Of a stretch of DNA of 64,000 bases, positions 18,579 through 27,027 are shown in pieces. Position 1 is the stretch's first letter; every line of letters starts with the position of its first letter. Source of the DNA: Vibrio fortis (GTDB lineage Bacteria; Pseudomonadota; Gammaproteobacteria; Enterobacterales; Vibrionaceae); assembly GCF_024347475.1 (NCBI RefSeq), contig NZ_AP025487.1:496001-560000 (forward strand), read 5' to 3'. Under the pieces are notes generated by a model that saw nothing but the letters and a program-made list of their open reading frames with translations, was not told the origin of the DNA and searched no databases. The position numbers and the translations under genes are program-made.

Positions 18579-19007
18579 TTACTCAATCAGCCCTGCCTTT
18601 GCAAGTTCTGCTCGTAGAGTATCCACGCGCTTGCGATTCACGCCAAAGTCCGAGTGACCAGTGCGCGACTCGGAACGAACCAAAAGGTTATCGCCTTCGA
18701 TTTTGAGTTCTAAATCATCGACAAAGCGCATGATCTTACTGGTAAATTCAACACGTAAGTAGTCATCATTTTTAACCGCCGTTTTGGTTCTTGGCTGCTG
18801 CAAGATCACGGCTTCTATCTGAGACAAGCTGACGCCGTCAGCAAGGGTAAACGGGGCAATATTGTGTTGTTCACGAGTGTCTTGAGTTGAGACACAGTTA
18901 GGTTTGTCGCCACACGGATTGTTCGTTCTATCTTCCATTGTTTGATTTCCTTGGCTACAGCCAGCAAGGCCGATAAGAAGGGTAGAGAGCAAGACGATTT
19001 TTTTCAT
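18579..19007 (-). CDS. DUF1499 family lipoprotein
   Basis: 142-residue predicted lipoprotein: short basic N-terminus, hydrophobic stretch and lipobox LAGC with Cys at 17. The mature part contains the DUF1499 pattern: NPCGDKPNCVSTQ at about residues 31-43 and a C-terminal half ending in SESRTGHSDFGVNRKRVDTLRAEL. Family function is not established. It has AAGGAAAAAACA before the ATG. It is separated from mtnN by 114 bp with no clear terminator and from the reductase gene upstream by a bidirectional terminator. Confidence 0.85.
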   Translation of the reverse strand: MKKIVLLSTLLIGLAGCSQGNQTMEDRTNNPCGDKPNCVSTQDTREQHNIAPFTLADGVSLSQIEAVILQQPRTKTAVKNDDYLRVEFTSKIMRFVDDLELKIEGDNLLVRSESRTGHSDFGVNRKRVDTLRAELAKAGLIE

Positions 19008-19097
19008 TGTTTTTTCCTTTGATTTTGATGGGATAGTACGGCTTACCCATTCATGATCGTCATGGTAGTGTAGGTTAATTATATGATCTAAAAATCA

Positions 19098-19123
19098 AAA
19101 AGGATCCCTAACGAGATCCTTTT
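19098..19123. terminator. Bidirectional terminator after the diflavin reductase gene
   Basis: Stem AAAAGGATC (19098-19106) / GATCCTTTT (19115-19123), 8-nt loop, T-rich on both strands. On the minus strand it closes the GltB-like/diflavin reductase unit. Confidence 0.85.
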
Positions 19124-19169
19124 ATTTTTAATGTGTTATCTAGAACTCAAAGACCTAGAGATAAATGAC

Positions 19170-20927
19170 CTAGTAGACATCACGCACGTAGCGTTTTTGT
19201 TTCTTGAGTTGATTGATGTACGCTTTGGCGCCTTCTTTATCTAACCCGCCATGTTCTACAACAATCTCATGCAGCGCCTTATCAACATCTTTCGCCATAT
19301 AATAGGCATCGCCACAGACAAAGAAGTAACCGCCACGCTCTAACCAAGCGAATAGTTCAGCACCGTTGTCGCGCATCTTATCTTGTACATACACTTTCTG
19401 TTCTTGGTCACGTGAGAACGCCAAATCCAGTCGAGTAAGCACCTCTTTTTTCTGCAGGGCTTCGATCTCTTCCTGATAGATGTAATCGGTAGCGCTATTA
19501 CGGTCGCCGAAGATCAACCAGTTGTCACCAGGGGAGGCTTGTACTTCACGCTCCTCAAGGAAGGCGCGGAATGGGGCGATACCTGTCCCCGGACCCACCA
19601 TGATCATTGGTGCTTTATCATCCTCCGGAACAGCGAAGTTCTTGTTCGGTGCAAAGTAACAAGGGACTTTCTGACCCTCTTCGACAAGGTCTGCAAGCCA
19701 CGTTGAACATGTGCCGTTATAATCTCGCTCACCATTGTTGTAGCGCACGCTGCCAATGGTGAGGTGAACTTCATCGTTATGATTGTTTAAGCTTGATGAG
19801 ATTGAGTAAGCGCGTGGCGCGATAGGTCTTAACAGCGATAAAATCTCAGCCAATGACAATGACACCGTTGGGTAAGCTTTCACAAGATCGAGGATATCTT
19901 TACCCCACAGGAAGTCATTCAGAGCACTGGTATCCTCATTGCCTAGCATCTGGATCACACGGTGATCGCTAGCCGCTTCAGCAAGTGCTTTAACCAGCTC
20001 TTTCGAAGGCGTTCGAATATCTAGGTAGCGAGTGAATAACTCACGTAGGCTGTGGTTTTCTCCATTCCATGACGGTTTCTCATCACCGCTAAATTGGAAA
20101 TGGTCGAGCAGGGCATTGACTAAGTCTGGTTGGTTTTCTGGAACGACATTCAAAGCATCACCCGGCTTGTAGAATTCTCCAGACCCTTCCAATGACAGCT
20201 CATAATGCACAATCTCTTTACTTGATCCTTGTTTAGTCAGCACACGCTTGTGCTTGAGTGTCGCCTGAAGAGGATTTTTACGACCGTACTTAGATTTCTG
20301 TTTCGCACCAGGAGAGGTACCTGATGCCGTTTCACTATCTGAGCCCTTTGCGGCAATCGCAGGTAAGGTTGCAATCATCCACTCTTCTGCAGGCTGCTCA
20401 AAGTCAATATCACAATCGACGCGGTCAGTAATACGCGTTGCTCCAAGCTCAACCAGTCGTTCATCCCACTCTTTACCCGCAAGACAGAAATCGTCATAGC
20501 TGGTATCACCTAGAGCCAGAACCGAGAAGTAGGTATTAGCGAGTTGTGGTGCGTTATCACCACTCATGGTTTCCCAAAGTGTCTCTGCGTTATCTGGGTG
20601 TTCTCCTTCACCATAAGTACTGGTGACAATCAGAATACGTGATGACTTAACAAAGACTTGAGCATCGACGTCATCCATATCTTGAACGGTTGCAGTTAAG
20701 CCGTACTCTTTGGCTTTTTCTGCTGTGTCGTAGGCAACGCTCTCTGCGTTACCCGTTTGTGAACCATAGAGGATGGTTAGTCCTTTCACTTGAGGTTTAG
20801 ATTCCGCATGCACAACGGACTCTTCTTTAACCAAAAGGCGTGAATGAAGGCCTGAAAAGAAGCCCGCCAACCAAGTCTTTTGGTCTTCATTAAATGGTAT
20901 ATCTTGTGGCAAATGAGGTACTTTCAT
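19170..20927 (-). CDS. CysJ-like NADPH diflavin reductase, partner candidate of the GltB-like protein
   Basis: 585-residue flavoprotein with the domain order of sulfite reductase alpha subunit/cytochrome P450 reductase. An N-terminal CysJ-like helix (FNEDQKTWLAGFFSGL) precedes a flavodoxin domain (about 50-190; LYGSQTGNAESVA, STYGEGEHPDNA, ALGDTSYDDF). An FAD-binding domain follows, with Arg372 in the RAYSISSS motif, and then the NADP domain (MVGPGTGIAPFRAFLEER, YFFVCGDAYYMAKDV). The terminal KRYVRDVY matches the CysJ aromatic tail. No CysI hemoprotein is in the window. The gene directly follows the GltB-like gene, so electrons may go NADPH-FAD-FMN-GltB-like. It could instead be an orphan sulfite reductase subunit. 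Ribosome-binding site AGGAAG is strong. Confidence 0.88.
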   Translation of the reverse strand: MKVPHLPQDIPFNEDQKTWLAGFFSGLHSRLLVKEESVVHAESKPQVKGLTILYGSQTGNAESVAYDTAEKAKEYGLTATVQDMDDVDAQVFVKSSRILIVTSTYGEGEHPDNAETLWETMSGDNAPQLANTYFSVLALGDTSYDDFCLAGKEWDERLVELGATRITDRVDCDIDFEQPAEEWMIATLPAIAAKGSDSETASGTSPGAKQKSKYGRKNPLQATLKHKRVLTKQGSSKEIVHYELSLEGSGEFYKPGDALNVVPENQPDLVNALLDHFQFSGDEKPSWNGENHSLRELFTRYLDIRTPSKELVKALAEAASDHRVIQMLGNEDTSALNDFLWGKDILDLVKAYPTVSLSLAEILSLLRPIAPRAYSISSSLNNHNDEVHLTIGSVRYNNGERDYNGTCSTWLADLVEEGQKVPCYFAPNKNFAVPEDDKAPMIMVGPGTGIAPFRAFLEEREVQASPGDNWLIFGDRNSATDYIYQEEIEALQKKEVLTRLDLAFSRDQEQKVYVQDKMRDNGAELFAWLERGGYFFVCGDAYYMAKDVDKALHEIVVEHGGLDKEGAKAYINQLKKQKRYVRDVY

Positions 20928-20968
20928 TTTTCTTCCTATCTAATACTTCGCCTATCCCTTAGGCGATA

Positions 20969-21094
20969 ATACTCGTCATATTTGAATCTACAGCGTTGTT
21001 AACTGCTCACGCTCACCCTAATCACATAACAAAACTATGCTCATAGGGCTGAACGTGCTTGTTGCCTAGCTGTAGACCCAATTATTTTGAGTAT
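20969..21094. repeat. Vibrio-type long stem-loop element between the GltB-like and reductase genes
   Basis: Nested inverted arms: ATACTC (20969-20974) / GAGTAT (21089-21094), CTACAGC (20988-20994) / GCTGTAG (21069-21075), and an inner CACG...CCCTA / TAGGG...CGTG. The stop codon of the GltB-like gene (21066-21068) lies inside the distal arm. A small extra hairpin CGCCTA/TAGGCG sits at 20949-20965. Such an element between two genes of one transcript could act as an RNA processing or stability element, giving unequal expression. Confidence 0.65.
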
Positions 21095-24000
21095 GGGCTT
21101 CTTGTTCTGCTTGTTCGATCTGCTCGCGGATCACATCGGCGAAGGTATAGCAATAGAGTGTTGCTAAGCGCTGGTTTAGTGGTTCAATCGCTTTCATCTC
21201 TTTGCTGATGTCTTGCTCTCTTGCCATGATCCATACGGTTGTACCGCGGCTGTGGGTATCCCATACATCGCGTCTCTCTAACGAAGCTTTGTAGTCTTGA
21301 ATACGCTTGTTGGCGAGCAGCACTGATAGCTCATCATCACTGTAGTTAGAGACGGCTTCTTTGACGTCTTTCAGTAACTGGTCATAGAGCTTTTTATCTT
21401 TAAGCTCAAACATACGCTGGATAGCCTGCGCATCACTTGCACTGTTTTTAGCGAGTTGGTGAGCTCGATGCAGCACGCCACTGTGAGTTAACAAATCACA
21501 GATGAGTGGTGTATCCATGTCGCCATATTGTGGGCTCAATCCATTAGCCAGAGCTTTTTGATCACGGTAGGCAAAATGCACTACTTCGATCAGATTATTT
21601 GCTTGCCCCTGAATGAGCTCTTCCAGCATCTGCTTACGGGTGTGAGAGGTCAGAATACTCTCTGGGTGTTGACTGTGGAGCAGAGCAAATGGAACCACGA
21701 GCGTGAACAGGGTTCGGCTGGTTGGCCAATCGTTGAGGATACGTTGCGCTTTGAGTGAACCAGTAAAACGAACATGTTGCTCTAGGTGCCATTTAAGCGC
21801 TTCTTCGTAACCCGGGTTTTGCTCAATCAATGGCACGGTTAGCACTGAATCGGCGCTACAGCTATTTACAAACTGACCATCGATGTCGTATTGGTAAGCA
21901 ATACCGCCTGACATACCATTGCCGAAGCCTTTACCAAAGCCGCCAAGGTTGATCACTGAGCCGTTAGTCATGTATTCACAACAGAAGTCACCAACGCCTT
22001 CTACAACCGCAACTGCACCTGAGTTACGCACGGCAAAACGGTCGCCAGCTTCGCCTTGAACAAAGGCTTGGCCACCCGTTGCGCCAAACAGTGCGAAATT
22101 GCCGATAAGGACGTTATTGCCTGCTTTTAGTTTACGTTGGCTTGGTGAACGAACCACAATGTGACCACCACTTGAGCCTTTACCGACACCATCGTTACAG
22201 GTACCAGTATGCTCCATGACAAGACCACTGTTATTGAAGGCAGCGTAACTTTGACCGGCACTGCCGTGGCTTTTCACAACGATGGACTCGGCATCAAAGA
22301 AGCGACGACCATTGGCAGCCGTGAGTGTTGCAGGGTGTTGTTGTGCCTTGCTTTGGTAGTTCAATGCACGTTCGATGTCGATGGAGAGCTGGCCCCCCGT
22401 CGATTTGTTGCGATTGTTGAGCTTACCTGCATCCAGAACAATGTTGCGCTCTTCTTGCTCAAAGTAGTCAGCGAGTAGCTGCTCGATAAGGTTGTCATCT
22501 GGCGTGAAATCAGCTTCTAGGTAAACCGGCTTCGCCACCTTAACAAGGTCGACTTCGCGCAGTAGACCCGTGACATTGAGCTTACCCACAATGCTGTGGT
22601 GGTTAGCAAGGTGAAGTAGTTCACTCTTACCACGGATAGCTTGCAAGCTGCTGTAACCCAAGCGAGCCAAGATCTCACGAACCTCGTGGGCAACGTTTAA
22701 GAAGTATTGAGCAAGGGCTCGTGGGTCACCTTGATACAACTCTGGGTTGGTCGTCAGGCCGGCAGGACATTTCACGTTACAGTTCTTAGCCATTACACAC
22801 TTAAGCATCATCAATGCTGTGGTACCGAACTCGAACGAGTCTCCACCCATGATGGCGGATTTAATCACGTCGATACCGGTTTGGTGTGCGTTCGAACAGC
22901 GCAGAGTGACTTTATCACGCAGGCCATTTTCACTCAGAGCTTGATGCACTTCGGCAATACCAATTTCAGCGGCACGGCCAGTATTCTTCAAACTGGTTAC
23001 GGCAGCTGCACCTGTACCACCGGTGTTACCAGCCACGTTGATAATATCTGCACCGGCTTTGGCGACACCAACAGCAATAGTCCCGATGCCTTCAGACGAC
23101 ACCAGCTTAACAATTACACGTACACGTGCGGCTTTGGCGTCATGAATCAGCTGGCCTAAATCTTCAATCGAGTAGGTATCGTGATGTGGCGGCGGGCTGA
23201 CAAGTTCCACACCCGGAGTACCACCACGCGCAGCAGCGATTTCGACCGTTACTTTTGGTGACGGCAACTGACCACCTTCACCCGGCTTCGCCCCTTGGGC
23301 AATCTTGATTTCGATCTCCTCAAGCTGTGGGTCTGCTAGGTAGCCAACCCAAACGCCGAAACGACCTGAAGCAAACTGCTTAATCTTGCTCGATTTGATC
23401 GAATTGAAGCGAGAAGAGTGTTCGCCACCTTCACCTGAGTTACTCATCGCCCCTGCGATATTAGTACCTTGTGCTACGGCTTGGTGAGCATTGGCATTTA
23501 GGGCGCCGTGGCTCATTGCGCCTGAAGCAAAGGCTGGTGTAATAAGGTGAGCGGGTTCGACCTGTTCAAGCGCAATTGGCGGCTTGGTCGATTTCACGCG
23601 AGACAAAAAGCTTTCAAGAACAGGTTTCGTGGTGAGCTCTATCGAGTCTCCAACCACAGCGACATGTTCAATTTTTTCTGACCACGTTGTTTCAATCGCA
23701 ATTCTAAGTGAGTTAGTGAGTTCACGGTTGTTCAGTGTTAGGACGAATTGATTCGACTCTTTAGAAGAGGCTTGAACCTCTAAACCTGACCACAAGTAGT
23801 TCACATTCCCTTCAAAATGGAAACGATCCAGCAAGTGAGAGAACTCATCAGCACTTTGAGCCTGATTGAAGTTCAGTGGTAGTAGTAAGATATCGCGCAG
23901 TGTTGCCGGGCGAGTTTCACGCTCACGGTACAAGTTGTCAGCAAAGGCACGATAAGCAGGCGTTACTTGGAACTTATCGATCTCTTCAGGGCTGAGTTTT

Positions 24001-26516
24001 TCATAACCGGTCTGCTTGTATGCGATGTCTTCGCTGGTGGCGACGGTGGATTCGAGGGCTTGCTCAGCAACTGGGTCAACGTAGCGCACCTCTTCCTGCG
24101 TCATGTTGATGTACTCACGAACCGCAGTATTACCGAAGCTGTGGCCCGCACCATCTTGACGCTCTTTAAATAGTCCCAGTAGTGGAATTTGATTCTCTTC
24201 GTTGATCGCTAGGGCTTTAAAGTGCCACTTTGCTGAGCTCCACGCGAGATCATCAAACTGTGCACCGCCAACTGGCGAGCTGATATTCGGGAAGAAACTG
24301 ATGAGTTGTTCTGAATCGGTATCCAAGAAGTTAGACTCGAAGAACTCACCACCGATATAACTCTCTACCGTACAAAGGCCAAATTTACCCATGGTCTTCA
24401 TCAAGGATTTTTCACAGGCTTTCTGGAAGTTCTTTAATCCTTGTTCAATCGATTGGTTGTTACACAGTGTTTTCGCTCGGTGGTAGACAGAGATTGGGCA
24501 GACGGCTGAGATACCAAAACCTAATAGACAGGCGATGTCATGGCTACTTGCTGCCTGACCCGTTTGGTAAATCACGCTTGCATCGAAACGCAGACCACGC
24601 TTAATAAGTCTTTGGTTGACGGCTGTTGCAACAAGAATTGCTGGCAGTGCAGCCTTGCCATTGCCAATCTGTTTGTCGCTCAATACGACAATATTGGTGC
24701 CGTTTTCTACCGAAGCCTGAATCTGGTCACAGAGTTCCGTGAGCGCTTCAGCAACGCGTGCGGCGTTATCTTCTCGGCTGTTCAATGTTGGATTGAAAAG
24801 GGCATCAAATGTTTCAACTTTGATTCGATCTTGCGAGAAAATCTGTTCAAGTTGTTGAGGCTGTAGAATTGGAGAGTTAAGAACCAATTGTACGGTTTCG
24901 CTAGGGCTGAAGTTAGGTTTGGCGCCCAGCGCAACACGCAGTGTCATGCCATCTGATTCACGCAAAGAGTCGAGAGGTGGGTTGGTGACCTGTGCAAAAC
25001 GTTGGCTGAAGTACTTGGACATGCCACCTTCTTCATCGGTCAGTACGTTTGGGGCAAGGCCAAAGCCCATTGCGGTGATCTTCTCGGCACCATGCTCGAT
25101 CATAGGATCAAGGAAGAACTTAAAGCTCTCTTGGTTCAGAGAGTAGGCGACATGACGACTGTAGGCGCTGAAGTTTTCATTCTCAGTTACGTTATCTAAA
25201 GATGCTGTCTCAAGATCGCCAAGGGTAATACGAGCTGACTCAAGTAGAGCACTATAGTTACGCTCTTTAGCCAAGGTTTCTAGGATCTCGTTGGTCTCGT
25301 AGCTGCGTCCTGTCGCATGATCGAAGTAGATCATTCCACCGGCTTGAATTCGGCCAAAGCGCACAATCTCTTCTGCAGGAAAGTCAATCTGACCCGCTTC
25401 ACTCATCACTGCAAGGTAACGGTCGGTTTCAACACTACGCAGTGGACGCAGCCCCAATCGATCTAATCGAGCTCCGACTTTTTGGCCGTCAGAAAATATC
25501 AGTGCTGCAGGACCATCGTTTTTCTCTTCCGAAAGACTGAAGTACTCAAGCATCGCTTTCACTTCAGGCGAGAGTCGTTCGTCGTTTTCCCAAGCTGGTG
25601 GCATCATTGCCAATACAGCGGTAACGATGTCTAGCTCATCTTCCACCACGCGACGTGCCAATGTTTGATCGAGTCGAGCAGAATCTGACTGACCTTTTGG
25701 AAAGATCACTCGTTTCTTTTGTTGACGAGCGATGGCATCTTCACTGAGTCGGTTTTTCTTATCGGTGTTCAATTCACCGTTGTGCGCCATGCGACGGAAA
25801 GGCTGAGCCATCATGGTGGCTGGTGCAGTATTGGTCGAAAAACGTGTGTGAAAGAATAGGGTTGTGATGTGATGCTCAGGGTGGCTGAGGTCACTAAAGT
25901 AGGGCACAACTTCCCATGAATTTAGGCGTCCTTTGTAAACCTGAGTTTTTGAGCTCATCGATAGTGGATAAAAACCGGATAAAGCATCATCGGTAAAGCC
26001 GACAGATTCAATCTCACCTAATGCTAGGTTGATTTGGTGTTCGAAAAGATCAGCATTGCGAGACAAATCACCATTCAAAAAGACCACTTGCTGGATCGAT
26101 TGCTGTACTTGACGTGATGCATCATTGACGGCAGATGGATCGATAGGCACTTCGCGCCATAGGGCAATATCTAATTGATATTTAGATAGGTTTTCTTCTA
26201 TGAGTTGTTTTGCTTGAGCGTGGTGTTCGCGATTGAAAGGAAAGAAGAAGTTCGCTACACCAAAGTCTCCAGACTCAAGGTTTGAGGTCTTGAGTAGATG
26301 ACGGTAAAAGTTAATCGACAGGTCAATGTTGACCCCTGCGCCATCACCAATACCTTCTGCATTCATACCTCCACGGTGTGGAATAGTACACAGAGCTTGG
26401 TGGGCCAGAGACAGCAATTGATGGGTCTGTTCACCAGTTTTATCGGTGATGAAGCCCACCCCACAGCTGGAGTGTTCATGCTCGCGGTCATAAAGCGAGC
26501 GAGATTCCTGATTCAT
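21066..26516 (-). CDS. Large glutamate synthase-like protein (GltB homologue, about 1,816 residues) without a GltD partner
   Basis: Homologue of the glutamate synthase large subunit. Order: N-terminal glutaminase domain with predicted nucleophile Cys18 (HEHSSCGVGF), central domain, FMN/2-oxoglutarate synthase domain (about 985-1300; GAMSHGALNANAH, AQGAKPGEGGQLP, SPPPHHDTYSIEDL), [3Fe-4S] cysteines 1240, 1246 and 1250, and beta-helix domain (about 1400-1590; GVGKGSSGGHIVV). It is about 300 residues longer than the canonical GltB encoded upstream: roughly 115 more before the synthase domain and about 170 more at the C-terminus. I start at ATG 26516 because AAGGA lies 9 nt upstream; ATG 26567 would add 17 residues but lacks a ribosome-binding site. 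The next gene encodes a diflavin reductase. Activity is inferred. Confidence 0.9.
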   Translation of the reverse strand: MNQESRSLYDREHEHSSCGVGFITDKTGEQTHQLLSLAHQALCTIPHRGGMNAEGIGDGAGVNIDLSINFYRHLLKTSNLESGDFGVANFFFPFNREHHAQAKQLIEENLSKYQLDIALWREVPIDPSAVNDASRQVQQSIQQVVFLNGDLSRNADLFEHQINLALGEIESVGFTDDALSGFYPLSMSSKTQVYKGRLNSWEVVPYFSDLSHPEHHITTLFFHTRFSTNTAPATMMAQPFRRMAHNGELNTDKKNRLSEDAIARQQKKRVIFPKGQSDSARLDQTLARRVVEDELDIVTAVLAMMPPAWENDERLSPEVKAMLEYFSLSEEKNDGPAALIFSDGQKVGARLDRLGLRPLRSVETDRYLAVMSEAGQIDFPAEEIVRFGRIQAGGMIYFDHATGRSYETNEILETLAKERNYSALLESARITLGDLETASLDNVTENENFSAYSRHVAYSLNQESFKFFLDPMIEHGAEKITAMGFGLAPNVLTDEEGGMSKYFSQRFAQVTNPPLDSLRESDGMTLRVALGAKPNFSPSETVQLVLNSPILQPQQLEQIFSQDRIKVETFDALFNPTLNSREDNAARVAEALTELCDQIQASVENGTNIVVLSDKQIGNGKAALPAILVATAVNQRLIKRGLRFDASVIYQTGQAASSHDIACLLGFGISAVCPISVYHRAKTLCNNQSIEQGLKNFQKACEKSLMKTMGKFGLCTVESYIGGEFFESNFLDTDSEQLISFFPNISSPVGGAQFDDLAWSSAKWHFKALAINEENQIPLLGLFKERQDGAGHSFGNTAVREYINMTQEEVRYVDPVAEQALESTVATSEDIAYKQTGYEKLSPEEIDKFQVTPAYRAFADNLYRERETRPATLRDILLLPLNFNQAQSADEFSHLLDRFHFEGNVNYLWSGLEVQASSKESNQFVLTLNNRELTNSLRIAIETTWSEKIEHVAVVGDSIELTTKPVLESFLSRVKSTKPPIALEQVEPAHLITPAFASGAMSHGALNANAHQAVAQGTNIAGAMSNSGEGGEHSSRFNSIKSSKIKQFASGRFGVWVGYLADPQLEEIEIKIAQGAKPGEGGQLPSPKVTVEIAAARGGTPGVELVSPPPHHDTYSIEDLGQLIHDAKAARVRVIVKLVSSEGIGTIAVGVAKAGADIINVAGNTGGTGAAAVTSLKNTGRAAEIGIAEVHQALSENGLRDKVTLRCSNAHQTGIDVIKSAIMGGDSFEFGTTALMMLKCVMAKNCNVKCPAGLTTNPELYQGDPRALAQYFLNVAHEVREILARLGYSSLQAIRGKSELLHLANHHSIVGKLNVTGLLREVDLVKVAKPVYLEADFTPDDNLIEQLLADYFEQEERNIVLDAGKLNNRNKSTGGQLSIDIERALNYQSKAQQHPATLTAANGRRFFDAESIVVKSHGSAGQSYAAFNNSGLVMEHTGTCNDGVGKGSSGGHIVVRSPSQRKLKAGNNVLIGNFALFGATGGQAFVQGEAGDRFAVRNSGAVAVVEGVGDFCCEYMTNGSVINLGGFGKGFGNGMSGGIAYQYDIDGQFVNSCSADSVLTVPLIEQNPGYEEALKWHLEQHVRFTGSLKAQRILNDWPTSRTLFTLVVPFALLHSQHPESILTSHTRKQMLEELIQGQANNLIEVVHFAYRDQKALANGLSPQYGDMDTPLICDLLTHSGVLHRAHQLAKNSASDAQAIQRMFELKDKKLYDQLLKDVKEAVSNYSDDELSVLLANKRIQDYKASLERRDVWDTHSRGTTVWIMAREQDISKEMKAIEPLNQRLATLYCYTFADVIREQIEQAEQEAHTQNNWVYS

Positions 26517-26639
26517 TCGATCATTTCCTTGATTGCTTGCAGTTGAGACTGCGGGTTCCTTTGGCATGTATCACTACAGTGCCGAAGCCTCAGCTTATGT
26601 CCCAATCGCGAGTGAAGCCTTTCACAACATCGAGTGGGG

Positions 26640-26676
26640 AAACCAACTAGACTGCTCCTGCAGAAAGTGTTGGTTT
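26640..26676 (-). promoter_or_regulatory. Nested hairpin in the 5' leader of the GltB-like gene
   Basis: Perfect 8-bp outer stem (26640-26647 with 26669-26676; AAACCAAC/GTTGGTTT) encloses a second stem CTGC/GCAG (26652-26663). Two further small stems lie between it and the start codon (GTGAA/TTCAC and AAGC/GCTT around 26585-26625), each including a GAAGCCT copy. A loose promoter match on the minus strand (TTGCTA, 17 bp, TAAGTA; about 26715-26745) would place all of these in the transcript. It could be an attenuator or ligand-sensing leader. It does not match a riboswitch class that I recognise. Confidence 0.45.
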
Positions 26677-26868
26677 TCTTATTTGAACGATTCTTGTTCT
26701 ATTAAAGCGATCTCCATACTTATCATGTTAAAAAATTGATAGCAAGTAGTTGGTTTTCTAGCTAGGAGTATTTTGAATAGTTAATTAATCTGAAAATGCG
26801 CACTAAAAATGACCAAGTTATGATTTTTTCTATTGTTTTGTTGTGTTTTCTAGACTTATTAACCCAGT

Positions 26869-26883
26869 TGATAATGATTATTA
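26869..26883. promoter_or_regulatory. Fur-box-like dyad upstream of the GltB-like gene
   Basis: TGATAAT-G-ATTATTA matches the 7-1-7 Fur consensus (TGATAATNATTATCA) in 13 of 14 defined positions. It overlaps a second dyad, ATGATTAATAATCAT on the minus strand. It lies 353 bp before the chosen start of the GltB-like gene, next to weak -10-like sequences (TTAATA). The region is AT-rich, so a chance match is possible. Confidence 0.4.
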
Positions 26884-26970
26884 ATCATTTTTGTTACATG
26901 TCATTTTTTCGTCTTAATTCATAAAAAATGGATAAATAGATAAATTAGAAGGGGGCAGTATTGCAGAAAC

Positions 26971-26997
26971 AAAAAAGGCCAACACAGAGTGTTGGCC
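26971..26997 (-). terminator. Rho-independent terminator after gltD
   Basis: Perfect 9-bp stem GGCCAACAC (26977-26985) / GTGTTGGCC (26989-26997), AGA loop, followed on the minus strand by six Ts. It separates gltBD from the second GltB-like unit, so the latter must have its own promoter in the 511-bp gap. Confidence 0.95.
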
Positions 26998-27027
26998 AAA
27001 AGTTTGGAAGGAATTGTTATTAAAATT

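Noticed and set aside
16400..18580. B12 riboswitch controlling the mtnN-cbiB-btuF operon
   Set aside because: The 114-bp leader upstream of mtnN is too short and lacks the B12-box.
19170..20927. Naming the diflavin reductase as cysJ of assimilatory sulfite reduction
   Set aside because: No cysI or cysH lies nearby and the gene follows a GltB-like gene. The family is clear but the pathway is not, so no symbol was given.
21066..26516. GltB-like gene as a fusion with a GltD-type subunit
   Set aside because: The extra length contains no FAD- or NADPH-binding Rossmann motif and no GltD cysteine clusters, so it is not a GltB-GltD fusion.
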